64,000 bases of DNA from contig JBBQWM010000014.1 of NCBI GenBank assembly GCA_038210655.1, forward strand, positions 1 through 64,000, given 5' to 3'. Made by a program: the position numbers and the translations under genes. Below the pieces are notes generated by a model that was not told where the DNA came from, searched no databases, and worked only from the letters and a program-made list of their open reading frames with translations. This document shows positions 17,104-25,404 of the stretch, piece after piece. The DNA comes from 54-19 sp038210655. Lineage in GTDB: Bacteria > Chloroflexota > Chloroflexia > Chloroheliales > Chloroheliaceae. Position 1 is the stretch's first letter; each line of letters opens with the position of its first letter.

Positions 17104-17679
17104 ATGTCAATATTTGAAGCGATCCAGGCCAGACGTAGCATTGGGCTGATGAAGCCGGATTTGCCACCTAAAGAAAAAATAGAGCGAATGTTGGAAGCGG
17201 CGACCTTTGCGCCCAATCATCACGAAGTAGAACCCTGGCGCTTTTTCGTGCTGGCAGGGTCAGCCCGGCAGGAATTGGGCGCTTTGATGGCCCAGCTATT
17301 GAGCGAGAAATTACCCGAAACCGACAGCGAGAAATCGCAAGCCGCCCTGACCAAAGAGCGCAACAAGCCGCTTCGCGCCCCGGTCTTGATTGTCGTAGCC
17401 AGTGTGCAGCCTCAGCAGCCAAAAGTAAAAGACATCGAGAATGTCGAGGCGGTCTCGGCGGCGGTGCAGAATATGCTCTTAGTAGCAGAGGAAGAAGGTC
17501 TGGCTGCGATCTGGCGTACTGGCGACCCGGTCTACGACCGGCGTGTCAAAGCCCATTTTGGCCTGGAAAGCCACGAACATATTGTGGCGGTGGTCTATGT
17601 AGGTTACCCTGCTGTTCCCAGACCGGAACGCTTCCCTGGCCCCTACCAGCAAAAAACCGAATGGCGCGGTTGGGAGTAA
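17104..17679 (+). CDS. Nitroreductase-family FMN oxidoreductase
   Basis: 191 residues. N-terminal IFEAIQARRSIGLMKPD and APNHHEVEPWRFFVL match the nitroreductase fold, and the AVQNMLLVAEEEGLAAIWRTGD helix is the usual FMN-domain segment. Enzymes of this family use FMN and NAD(P)H to reduce nitro compounds, quinones or flavins; the substrate here is unknown. AAGGAG lies 9 bases before the ATG. A TATAAT-like -10 box is at about 17074. Monocistronic. Confidence 0.88.
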   Translation: MSIFEAIQARRSIGLMKPDLPPKEKIERMLEAATFAPNHHEVEPWRFFVLAGSARQELGALMAQLLSEKLPETDSEKSQAALTKERNKPLRAPVLIVVASVQPQQPKVKDIENVEAVSAAVQNMLLVAEEEGLAAIWRTGDPVYDRRVKAHFGLESHEHIVAVVYVGYPAVPRPERFPGPYQQKTEWRGWE

Positions 17680-17941
17680 ATTTAACATCGCTTGAGTGTA
17701 AGACATTTGCTTGATTATGTGATAGACTACTCTACTAACAATTTTAGAGCAAGACCTTTGGTCTAGGGGCTTTGAGTAAGGGGAACTCAAGGCCCAACTT
17801 TTTAGGATGTAAATGTTTGGTTTAGTGGGTCAGGACACTGTAGTTGTGTTACCCTCTAATCAAAGCGAGCGCAGCGAACAACGTTTCCTACCTACTACCC
17901 TACCCTGCCGAGCATTTACCCAATGGGAAAGGGAAAAAGAG

Positions 17942-19036
17942 ATGGCACGAGCAACTCATAGTAAAGCAAATGGGCTGGTACTGGATAGGCCGGTGGTTTT
18001 ACCGACTGTTCCAGAACCAACCGAACTTCCAGTAGTGCCGGAAGTTGAGGTGCAGCCTGCTCATAATGGAGTGGAGATGACGGCAGGCGCAAATATGGCT
18101 GAAGCCGGACGCGGTATTTTGTATCATCAGTTGAGTAAGTTACGCAAGGCCGAACCGGTCGCCCGCGAAGGTAGCGACCCGGAAGGGGTACACGATATGC
18201 GGGTGGCGACGCGCCGTTTGCGGGCCGCTCTTCAGGTGCTAGGCGAAACCGTTTATGACTCCAAGCTGACTGGTCGGTATCGCAAGGATTTACGCAAGTT
18301 GGCGAATGCGCTAGGCGAGACCCGCGATAGTGATGTCTTTTTGGAACATCTCAATCAATATATTGCGCAGTTGCCCGAAGCAGACCAGGCCGGTATGGAA
18401 CCGCTTCGTCAGGAAATTGAGAGTCGTCGGACTGCCGGTCGTAAGGCGATGCTCAAGCTCCTTGATAATACTAAAACCGAGAAGCTACTGCAAAAGCTCG
18501 AACACTTTGTGAACAAAGAGGGGGCGGGTCTGGCAGGCAAATCGGTTGATGAAGCTGAAGCCGCGCCCAGTCTGGTACGCCATTTTGCCGGGAGTGCTAT
18601 CTGGCGACGTTACGAAGAAGTCTTGGCCTACGAAACGGTTATGGGGCCGCAAACTTCGGTCGTAGTTTTGCACCGACTGCGCGTAGCGTGTAAACGATTG
18701 CGCTATACGGTGGAATTTTTCCAGGATGCCCTGCCGACTGGGGTAAAACAGGTACATCAGCAGTTGGTCGAAGCCCAGGACGAGTTAGGTGTTCTGCACG
18801 ATCATCAGGTTGCTATCGAGCTTTCGGAGAAGTTGCTTGAGGACAATCCGGGCGATACCGTTTTGCAAACTTACCACGATAAACGGCAAGCCGAAATGGA
18901 GCAAATCCGAGCGCAGTTTCCGGCTCAGTGGCAAAACCTGATCAGTGCTACCTATCGGCGGCAACTTGCTACGATTTTAGCCGGATCAAACCCAGGCTCT
19001 AATTCCAAATCGGCCTCAAAAGCTCAGGAGAACTAG
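17942..19036 (+). CDS. CHAD-domain protein
   Basis: About 364 residues from the ATG at 17942, preceded by GGGAAAGGGA; a longer reading from 17813 runs through unlikely sequence. After a variable N-terminus of about 60 residues comes a CHAD domain: two four-helix units with conserved His/Arg patches HDMRVATRRLRAAL and HRLRVACKRLRYTVEFF. CHAD proteins bind polyphosphate. There is no CYTH triphosphatase domain fused or adjacent, so a polyphosphate granule role is inferred. A strong terminator follows. Confidence 0.88.
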   Translation: MARATHSKANGLVLDRPVVLPTVPEPTELPVVPEVEVQPAHNGVEMTAGANMAEAGRGILYHQLSKLRKAEPVAREGSDPEGVHDMRVATRRLRAALQVLGETVYDSKLTGRYRKDLRKLANALGETRDSDVFLEHLNQYIAQLPEADQAGMEPLRQEIESRRTAGRKAMLKLLDNTKTEKLLQKLEHFVNKEGAGLAGKSVDEAEAAPSLVRHFAGSAIWRRYEEVLAYETVMGPQTSVVVLHRLRVACKRLRYTVEFFQDALPTGVKQVHQQLVEAQDELGVLHDHQVAIELSEKLLEDNPGDTVLQTYHDKRQAEMEQIRAQFPAQWQNLISATYRRQLATILAGSNPGSNSKSASKAQEN

Positions 19037-19180
19037 GGGGAAGGCACAATGCAGAATAGAGAATGCAGAATATAGAATAGTGGGACAGGGGGACACACGA
19101 AAATCCGTCCTATAACGTGACAATATTCTGCATTCTGCATTCTCTATTCGGCCTTTCCCCCACAGGTGTTTATTTAAAAG
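19037..19180. repeat. Fold-back repeat of ATTCTGCATTCT units
   Basis: GCAGAATAGAGAATGCAGAA (about 19051) faces ATTCTGCATTCTGCATTCTC (about 19126) as inverted arms about 50 bases apart. The same unit appears at 53639-53688 inside the start of a permease gene. Confidence 0.75.
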
Positions 19181-19213
19181 ACCCCCTTCATAAATAGAAG
19201 GGGGCCTTTTTTA
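19181..19213 (+). terminator. Intrinsic terminator after the CHAD gene
   Basis: CCCCCTTC, a 7-base loop ATAAATA, GAAGGGGG, then CCTTTTTT. This is a strong rho-independent terminator. Confidence 0.85.
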
Positions 19214-19381
19214 TGCTACTATGATATTACAGAAGTTTGACAAAGTTGGACAGTTTTTTGAAAAACTCAAACATTCGTAGTGATAGAATCTGGACACAAA
19301 CAGTTGGCTAGAAGATAAGCTGGATGGCTTCAATATAAAATAAAAGTATAGAAGTAGCATGCGGCATAAGGAGTGAATACA

Positions 19382-19834
19382 ATGGAATCACGCGACGAAT
19401 TTATTACTCAGGTGCTTTCGACTATTGATGAAGCCGAAGTCCTGACGATTTTCTTCCCAAATCTGGCGAAAGCCCTAATTGTAGATACCCGCCGCAACTT
19501 CGAGGAAGGCCCTTTGGTCAAGGTAGTTAATCAGGTTAATTCGATGGAAGAGCGTATGGCTGCCATCGAGAAGATGCGCCCCGGTCTCGGTCGGGTTCGC
19601 AGCATTGCCGGTATCCCCTGGACGAAGTCGGTTCGTACCTTGCGTGAAAACGGAATTATCAACCGCCTGGAGCAACGGTTGGCTGGTTCCACCAATGATA
19701 TGTATCAGGTGAGTGAGGCGTGTAGTACCGCCTTCCAAAAGCTCCAGGAAATCGAACAAGCCCAGTGGATTGATCTTATCAAAGGTCAGAACCCGCTTTA
19801 CAAAAGTATCTGGGAAGAAGCCAACTGTAACTAA
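19382..19834 (+). CDS. Uncharacterised 150-residue protein
   Basis: I do not recognise a family. Start is the ATG at 19382 with AAGGAG 8 bases upstream; a GTG at 19373 overlaps the Shine-Dalgarno and is rejected. The product is soluble and helical, with a regular middle part (MEERMAAIEKMRPGLGRVRS) and a Trp-rich acidic C-terminus (QWIDLIKGQ...YKSIWEEA). No signal peptide or membrane segment. A strong own terminator follows, so it is a stand-alone gene. Good codon use and the clean RBS support it as real. Confidence 0.75.
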   Translation: MESRDEFITQVLSTIDEAEVLTIFFPNLAKALIVDTRRNFEEGPLVKVVNQVNSMEERMAAIEKMRPGLGRVRSIAGIPWTKSVRTLRENGIINRLEQRLAGSTNDMYQVSEACSTAFQKLQEIEQAQWIDLIKGQNPLYKSIWEEANCN

Positions 19835-19901
19835 GTTTATCTGGGGTTTGGCCCGGCCTGAGAATTATTAACCTGCCAACCCTTCTGTTTCATCGCTGAT
19901 T

Positions 19902-19933
19902 GCGGCACTCTGTAGAGTGCCGCTTTTTATTTT
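19902..19933 (+). terminator. Intrinsic terminator
   Basis: GCGGCACTC, loop TGTA, GAGTGCCGC (19902-19923), then TTTTTATTTT. Ends the 19382-19834 gene. Confidence 0.88.
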
Positions 19934-20056
19934 CAGATTCGATTAGCTTGGACGCACAGTTAGCCTACCTGGATTTGTACGCGGAAGGCTAAAGTTTGAC
20001 CAAATCTGTTATAATTCGATTGGTTGTAATTTGGTAACTATTCAGCCAGCCTCAGC

Positions 20057-20122
20057 CTTGTCATTCTGAGCGCAGCGAAGAATCTAGATTCTTCGCTGCG
20101 CTCAGAATGACAAGGCTGAATA
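20057..20122. repeat. Near-perfect fold-back repeat (TCATTCTGAGCG family)
   Basis: CTTGTCATTCTGAGCGCAGC continues to GAAGAATCT and is followed immediately by its exact inverted copy, giving a long hairpin of about 28-bp arms with almost no loop. Left and right flanks also match (ACTATTCAGCC / GGCTGAATAGT). Same family as 1-217 and 33053-33143. The rest of 19934-20202 shows nothing else clear. Confidence 0.88.
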
Positions 20123-20202
20123 GTTACATAATTTGTACCATTTTAGCTAAAAATGGCCTTTAGATAATTGGGACAAGCCCTGGTATATCACAATTTCTAA
20201 AG

Positions 20203-21231
20203 ATGAAAATTCAAAGGAGCGAGCAACTGAATAACTATCCAACCTCGGTAAAGCCCCCGACAGTATTTGTGCCTAAAAAACGTGTAACCCTCCCGGCTAT
20301 AGTTAGTTTACCGATAGTAGCTATTGTAGGTGGAGTGGTTGTCGGTGGAATAGTAGCTTTTATCTCACAATGGTTTTATTTTATTGTAGTTTTTAGTGCT
20401 CTAATGGGTGGCTTGGGTGGTACGATCCTTAGTTTGATAATTTTGCAAACACATATGCGCAATGTATTGCTGGCTATTGTTTTTGGGCTGTTAATCGGTT
20501 TGGTTACTTATGGTTCTTTGCGCTATGGACAATACCTTTTGTTCCGGGAACAAGTTAAAAGCAATCTGGTTACACAGGTCGGTAGTTCTAGCCAAAGCCA
20601 AGTAGATCAATTTATCCAAAGCAGTTTACAAAGCGAGGTTGGTAGCGGCGGTTTTTTTGGTTATATCAAATTACAAGCTAAAGAAGGGGTGACTATCACG
20701 CGGGGGCTTAGTACGACTGGGGTGACCTTTAAAGAGACCTGGGCCTGGATTTACTGGAGTGCGGAACTATTGATAGTGGGTGGGCTGGCAGCACTTATGG
20801 GCTATCGGACAGCTAGACGCAATTATTGTGAAAGCTGCCAGCGGTGGTACAGTGGCTCCAGGTCTATCGGTAAGGTGGATCAGGCGGCTAAGGACTATTT
20901 TAGAAGTGCAGTACAATCTGGTCATTTTTTCCAAGCAGGTCAAGTGTTGCGAAACCAGGCTACTAGCAAGCAATATTTGGATGTGCAAGTAGAGAGTTGT
21001 TCTTCGTGTAAAACTAGCTTAAGTTATATGGTAGTGCACCAGCTTAGCGGTGGTAAAGGCAAAGAGAACTTGAAACTCTTGACCTCCAGGAGAGGTATAG
21101 TGGGGAACCTTTTAAGTGGCAAAAAGGAGCAGGGCAAAGAGATTTTGAAGCAGCAACTGATACCAGAGCAATATGAGCAGCTTCAAAACGGATTGCTTAG
21201 CCAGGCTATATCCGGCTACAATACTAACTAA
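20203..21231 (+). CDS. Membrane protein with C-terminal zinc-ribbon-like cysteines
   Basis: 342 residues, family not recognised. Three hydrophobic segments lie at about residues 30-110, a fourth at about 185-205 (LLIVGGLAALMGY). A Ser/Gln-rich soluble loop (about 125-165) separates them. After the fourth segment the protein has CESCQRW and, 60 residues later, CSSCKTSL: two CxxC pairs likely to hold one zinc. The C-terminal 80 residues are Lys/Gln-rich. No good Shine-Dalgarno is seen before the ATG at 20203. Lower GC than neighbours. Function unknown. Confidence 0.7.
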   Translation: MKIQRSEQLNNYPTSVKPPTVFVPKKRVTLPAIVSLPIVAIVGGVVVGGIVAFISQWFYFIVVFSALMGGLGGTILSLIILQTHMRNVLLAIVFGLLIGLVTYGSLRYGQYLLFREQVKSNLVTQVGSSSQSQVDQFIQSSLQSEVGSGGFFGYIKLQAKEGVTITRGLSTTGVTFKETWAWIYWSAELLIVGGLAALMGYRTARRNYCESCQRWYSGSRSIGKVDQAAKDYFRSAVQSGHFFQAGQVLRNQATSKQYLDVQVESCSSCKTSLSYMVVHQLSGGKGKENLKLLTSRRGIVGNLLSGKKEQGKEILKQQLIPEQYEQLQNGLLSQAISGYNTN

Positions 21232-21522
21232 CCAGGGTAAACGGCTGGCTCTAGCAAGGCGCGACTTACTGTAAGGTTTCAATCTGAGAGTGGGACAAAG
21301 CTCCCTTTATTGACTGATTTACAAATTGCTGGGTCATATAACTCCCTCATGCTGGATAAGACTATAATAGTGCTATTATAACACGGGGTAAGTCTCTGGT
21401 ACTTTGCGCCCATTTTTGGGACAAGGGTTGAACTCGGTCTCTAGTTATGTTAAATATAGGTAAATGTTCGTATTAGTGTAGAATTTCATCCAGATCATTG
21501 CAATCAGTAGAAGGAGTGCCAG

Positions 21523-23406
21523 ATGGCAAAGCGACAAAACTACCGCCGGTTTAGCGGGTGGCTATTAGCCTGGTTGACCTGTGGACTATTGCTGGCGGCT
21601 TTTCCTGCGTCGGGGTTGGCGGCGGACGAACCAGGCAATCCGCTACACGCCCAGCGAGTACCCGGTCTGGCCCCGCCCGAATTTTTTGGAGTAGTAGGTC
21701 GTGATCCCTGGTACGAATGGAACACTAACCCGGCCTACGGCGGCTCGAACCGTGAATATTTGGAAAATATGGCCCGCGAACTCAAGCAGATGGGCGCACG
21801 CTATGTACGGATCGAATTTCGGGCCGACCAGCGTAACGGGGTGCGCGGTGGGGTAGTCGATTTCGCCAAGTACGACCTTTTTATCAACGAAATCGCGCCC
21901 CGCTATGGTATCAAGGTGCTGGGGTTACTTGGCTACGCCTTGCTAAACTGGGACGCGCCCGGCGATAAAGATTTGCACTATTCCAATTATAACAACGCGC
22001 CCGATCAGGCCAACGGTTCCAACCCGCTCATTCGCATGTTTGCTTTCCGCGCCCGCGATGTGATTGCCCATTATGGCGAGCGGGTGGCAACCTGGGAGGT
22101 TCTCAACGAGGTTAACTATTGGGAAGGTGTGACGTTGCGACCCGATACGCTGGGGGCTTTGATGGTCTATACCTACGGCCTGGGCAAGAGTGTCAACCCG
22201 AATAGCAAGATTATCGTCGGCGCTCAACTTGCTCCTCAACCGCCCGAAGCTTATATCGACTCCTACCAGTATCTCAATTCCTTTTTCCGTTCGGCCCCGG
22301 TGCAGGAGTATTTCAAGCGTTCGCGTCCCGAACCTTACGTCGGTAATCCTTTTCCCTGGGACGGCTTAGCCTGGCATCCCTATTATTCCAATCCGGCAGA
22401 ATCAGTGCGGAGCGTACAGCGGGTGGTCGAAACGATGCGCGGTTGGGGCGATAATATCAACAAAGTGTGGGTCACGGAGATCGGCAAATGGGCCAACCCC
22501 AAACGCAACGACGAATGTGGTTTGGGCGGAGACGAAGCGACCCAGGCCAGCTATCTAAACGACTTTTACACCAGATTGATAGCCTCGAACCTGAACGATG
22601 TCGCGGCGGTCTTTTGGTTCAAATATGAGGATTTCTACGACAACAAAGAACAGAAAGTTTTGAATTTTGGGCTGGTGCGCTTGGAAGGCCCGGAAGGGCA
22701 AGGGCCGAGCGGGAAGGTAGCCCATTACAAAGCGGCCTACTATGCCTACCAGAGGTTAGCCGGGCCAGAATTGCCAGTTGACCGAGTCCCGCCGCCTGCC
22801 GTCCAGCGTTCTGCGGCTAACCCAACCGCTCCAGCCTATTTTCGTGAGACGGGACATACTTTGAACGGTACTTTTTTGAACTACTGGCAAGCTAACGGCG
22901 GCCTCGAACTTTTTGGCTTTCCGTTGACCGAGCCGTTCGAGGAACTAAACCCGGTCGATAACCGACGCTATGTCGTGCAGTATTTCGAGCGCGAACGCTT
23001 CGAGTATCATCCGGAAAAGGCTGGTACGCGCTACGAGGTCTTGCTAGGATTGCTAGGCTCGGATATGTTGCGGCTGGACTGTCGAGGCTTTTCGCGTCTA
23101 CCGCCACCTTTGCCGCCTGCGCCGGGCGACTCTAGTGCCAGCTTTCGGAGCTATTTTCCCGAAACGGGTCATTATCTGTCTTTCCGCTTTAAGCGCTATT
23201 GGGAGCAGCATGGCGGGTTGGCGGTCTTTGGTTTTCCGATCAGCGAGGAACTGATCGAGACCAGCCCTATCGACGGCAAGCAATACACTATGCAGTATTT
23301 TGAACGCGCCCGTTTTGAATATCATCCTACCGCTGCTCCCGATAGTCAGGTGCAACTGGCTTTGCTTGGCACCGAACTGCTCAAAAGACGCGGTTGGATT
23401 AAATGA
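21523..23406 (+). CDS. Secreted clan GH-A-like glycosidase with FGFP repeats
   Basis: 627 residues. Signal peptide at residues 1-33 (hydrophobic core, then SGLAADEP). The catalytic-domain-like part (about 50-415) has the GH-A hallmarks: acid/base Glu in WEVLNEVNYW (E196) and a probable nucleophile in WVTEIGKW (E319). Two copies of a 70-residue repeat follow (about 445-525 and 545-625), each with ETGH, a YW..(N/H)GGL..FGFP core and QYFER.RFEYHP. These resemble LGFP-type wall-associated repeats common in Chloroflexota secreted proteins. The substrate is unknown. AGAAGGAG precedes the ATG. A terminator follows at 23558. Confidence 0.8.
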   Translation: MAKRQNYRRFSGWLLAWLTCGLLLAAFPASGLAADEPGNPLHAQRVPGLAPPEFFGVVGRDPWYEWNTNPAYGGSNREYLENMARELKQMGARYVRIEFRADQRNGVRGGVVDFAKYDLFINEIAPRYGIKVLGLLGYALLNWDAPGDKDLHYSNYNNAPDQANGSNPLIRMFAFRARDVIAHYGERVATWEVLNEVNYWEGVTLRPDTLGALMVYTYGLGKSVNPNSKIIVGAQLAPQPPEAYIDSYQYLNSFFRSAPVQEYFKRSRPEPYVGNPFPWDGLAWHPYYSNPAESVRSVQRVVETMRGWGDNINKVWVTEIGKWANPKRNDECGLGGDEATQASYLNDFYTRLIASNLNDVAAVFWFKYEDFYDNKEQKVLNFGLVRLEGPEGQGPSGKVAHYKAAYYAYQRLAGPELPVDRVPPPAVQRSAANPTAPAYFRETGHTLNGTFLNYWQANGGLELFGFPLTEPFEELNPVDNRRYVVQYFERERFEYHPEKAGTRYEVLLGLLGSDMLRLDCRGFSRLPPPLPPAPGDSSASFRSYFPETGHYLSFRFKRYWEQHGGLAVFGFPISEELIETSPIDGKQYTMQYFERARFEYHPTAAPDSQVQLALLGTELLKRRGWIK

Positions 23407-23557
23407 AAGGCCGGGCCGGATGAAAACTGTTTCATTGCTATCCCTGACAACAGTGCGAATAAGCAGGAAAAGAGGCTACAAACGACTGTTCTAGCCGCCT
23501 TAAAGTTTTAACAATGTTTTAATATAGATTGACGCTTCTGATGTATCTGAGTAAAAT

Positions 23558-23603
23558 GAAGCAAGCGCGGACGACTTTTCGCGTTTTGCTTCGTTTTTAT
23601 TTT
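23558..23603 (+). terminator. Intrinsic terminator after the glycosidase gene
   Basis: GAAGCAA...GCG pairs with CGC...TTGCTTC (23558-23592), followed by GTTTTTATTTT. It lies about 150 bases past the stop codon. Confidence 0.7.
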
Positions 23604-23659
23604 AGGCCACTCGGTCAGTCCAAAGCTAAAAGGCAGTTGTAGAAACGGAAAAAGCCGGT

Positions 23660-23944
23660 TTGGAAAGATTGAATGCGACGGTAATAGGACGAGTGCAAGG
23701 GGTTGGCTTTCGGATGTATGTCCAGGAACAGGCCGAAAGGCTCGGACTGGTCGGTTATGTCTCTAACGACCCAACCGACCGGCGGCGGGTGGCAGTAGTA
23801 GCCGAAGGCGCACGGATCGATTTGGAAGCTTTGTTGCGCGAGTTAGAGGTTGGGCCACCCGGCGCACGGGTTGTAAATGTCCAGGTCGGCTGGGAGGCGG
23901 GCCAGGGAATTTTTGAACAGTTCAGGATTGAACATGACTATTAA
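23660..23944 (+). CDS. acyP: Acylphosphatase
   Basis: 94 residues, standard length. Hydrolyses acyl phosphates such as carbamoyl phosphate. The catalytic signature GRVQGVGFRMYVQ with the Arg, and GYVSNDPTDR with the catalytic Asn, are both present. The start is a TTG at 23660. Its last 11 bases overlap the start of the FecR-domain gene, so the two are translationally coupled. Confidence 0.93.
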   Translation: MERLNATVIGRVQGVGFRMYVQEQAERLGLVGYVSNDPTDRRRVAVVAEGARIDLEALLRELEVGPPGARVVNVQVGWEAGQGIFEQFRIEHDY

Positions 23945-25301
23945 AGAACAAGCGTCGCTTAGTCAGGATAACCCCGATAAAGGTCGCCCTTCTCGGCGGG
24001 TTCCACCCCAGTTGGTCGCCTGGCTGATTTTGCTGTTCTCGTTTGGTTTGTTTTGTCTACTGGCTTATTTAGCTGTCAGTACCGTGACCGATCTTCTAAG
24101 CCATTCGGTTGAGTATAAAGAGGGGCGGGTGCAGGCTACCAAAGACCGCGATACCGGCGTGTCGGTACTACATCGGGGCCAGCCAAAAGAAATTTTAGTC
24201 AATGCCGAGGAGGTTATCAAAGAGGGCGACGAGATTCGGACCGATAAAAATAGCGATGCGGTCATCAAACTTTTTGATAACAGCCGGATCGATCTGGCTC
24301 CGGGTAGCAAGGTTCGTTTTGAAGAGTTGCGGGTTGATATTCAAAATTTCCGACGTAGTGAGAAACGAATTGTAGTGCAGGTGCTGGACGGCTCGGTAAA
24401 ATTTACGGTTGAACCTTTTGTGCCATCCAAAGATTACAGCCGGGCTACTTTCAAGGCCCTGGTTCCACCCGAATCGGTCGGGCCGCTCCAGGCCGAAGTT
24501 CTTTTTAACGACCCGCAGAGCGGCAACTATGTCGATGGGGTCTATACCCTTAGCGTCAATCGTTCGCCGGAGAATGGCGTGCGGGCCTGGCTAAACAACA
24601 AAGCCAAAAAAGCGGTCGATGTGCGTGGTAGCAGCCGTAGCGTTTCGGTTGGGCCGGGTCAGCGTCTCGCTATCGAGCAAGGTCTACCGCTTGACCCTGG
24701 CCTCCCGGCAGATACCCAGGTCGAATTGTTGGTGAACGGCTCCTTTATCAATGGGGTCGATAGCTGGCGACCTCAGATTAAACAGGGTTCTGACAAAGGT
24801 ACTATCGATGGCCTGATCCAGTTTGATGCCGAGCGGATCGATGATGGCGTACAGCCTCGCGCCCATATTTTGCGGCTCGATCCAAAGGCCGACGGTAATT
24901 ATGCCGAGACCAGTCTGATCCAGGAAGTCAACCGAGATGTGAGTGAGTTTGAAGACCTTTGGTTCAGCCTCAAAGTGCGTCCGATCTACCAGAGTTTATC
25001 GGGAGGTGGGCAGGCCGGTTATGAGTACCCGATCTTTGTAAAAATCTCTTATATAGATCGCGGCGGCAACAATCAAGAATTTTTCTACGGGTTTTATTAC
25101 AAGGCGGCGGAAGCCGGGCGTACCTTCGTTTTGGATCAAATTGGCCGGAGCCAAAAACTGCCTCAAGACGAGTGGTACAACTTCCGTTGGAACTTGATGA
25201 ATGATCGCAATAAACCGTCCCGGATTTTGCGGATCGAGGTTGGGTCGGCGGGACATCTTTACGATAGTTATTTTACCGATGTGAGTTTGGTTGCCAGCTA
25301 G
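23934..25301 (+). CDS. Membrane-anchored FecR-domain protein
   Basis: About 455 residues from the ATG at 23934, inside the end of acyP. One membrane segment (about 25-48, LVAWLILLFSFGLFCLLAYL) leads to an extracytoplasmic FecR domain (about 60-170: a repeated pattern with EILVNAEEVIKEGDEIRTDK and AVIKLFDNSRIDLAPGSKV). The rest is a beta-rich domain with no clear family. FecR domains act as sensory or ligand-binding modules; here without a sigma factor partner. Coupling to acyP and the ugd gene downstream hint at envelope polysaccharide, but this is only context. Confidence 0.8.
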   Translation: MTIKEQASLSQDNPDKGRPSRRVPPQLVAWLILLFSFGLFCLLAYLAVSTVTDLLSHSVEYKEGRVQATKDRDTGVSVLHRGQPKEILVNAEEVIKEGDEIRTDKNSDAVIKLFDNSRIDLAPGSKVRFEELRVDIQNFRRSEKRIVVQVLDGSVKFTVEPFVPSKDYSRATFKALVPPESVGPLQAEVLFNDPQSGNYVDGVYTLSVNRSPENGVRAWLNNKAKKAVDVRGSSRSVSVGPGQRLAIEQGLPLDPGLPADTQVELLVNGSFINGVDSWRPQIKQGSDKGTIDGLIQFDAERIDDGVQPRAHILRLDPKADGNYAETSLIQEVNRDVSEFEDLWFSLKVRPIYQSLSGGGQAGYEYPIFVKISYIDRGGNNQEFFYGFYYKAAEAGRTFVLDQIGRSQKLPQDEWYNFRWNLMNDRNKPSRILRIEVGSAGHLYDSYFTDVSLVAS

Positions 25302-25366
25302 GTCGTGCGGTCAATAAAGATTAGTCGTAGCAACTTTACAGCAGGTAATTATTACATTTTGCATTA

Positions 25367-25387
25367 TTTTGCAAGTGCTTTGCAAAA
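25367..25387. promoter_or_regulatory. Inverted repeat before ugd, possible operator
   Basis: TTTTGCAA, 5-base spacer, TTGCAAAA: an 8-5-8 perfect inverted repeat ending a few bases before the AAGGAGG of ugd. A further half-site ATTTTGCA lies just upstream. A regulator binding site is plausible. Confidence 0.45.
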
Positions 25388-25404
25388 GTGAAGGAGGGTT
25401 TTAA

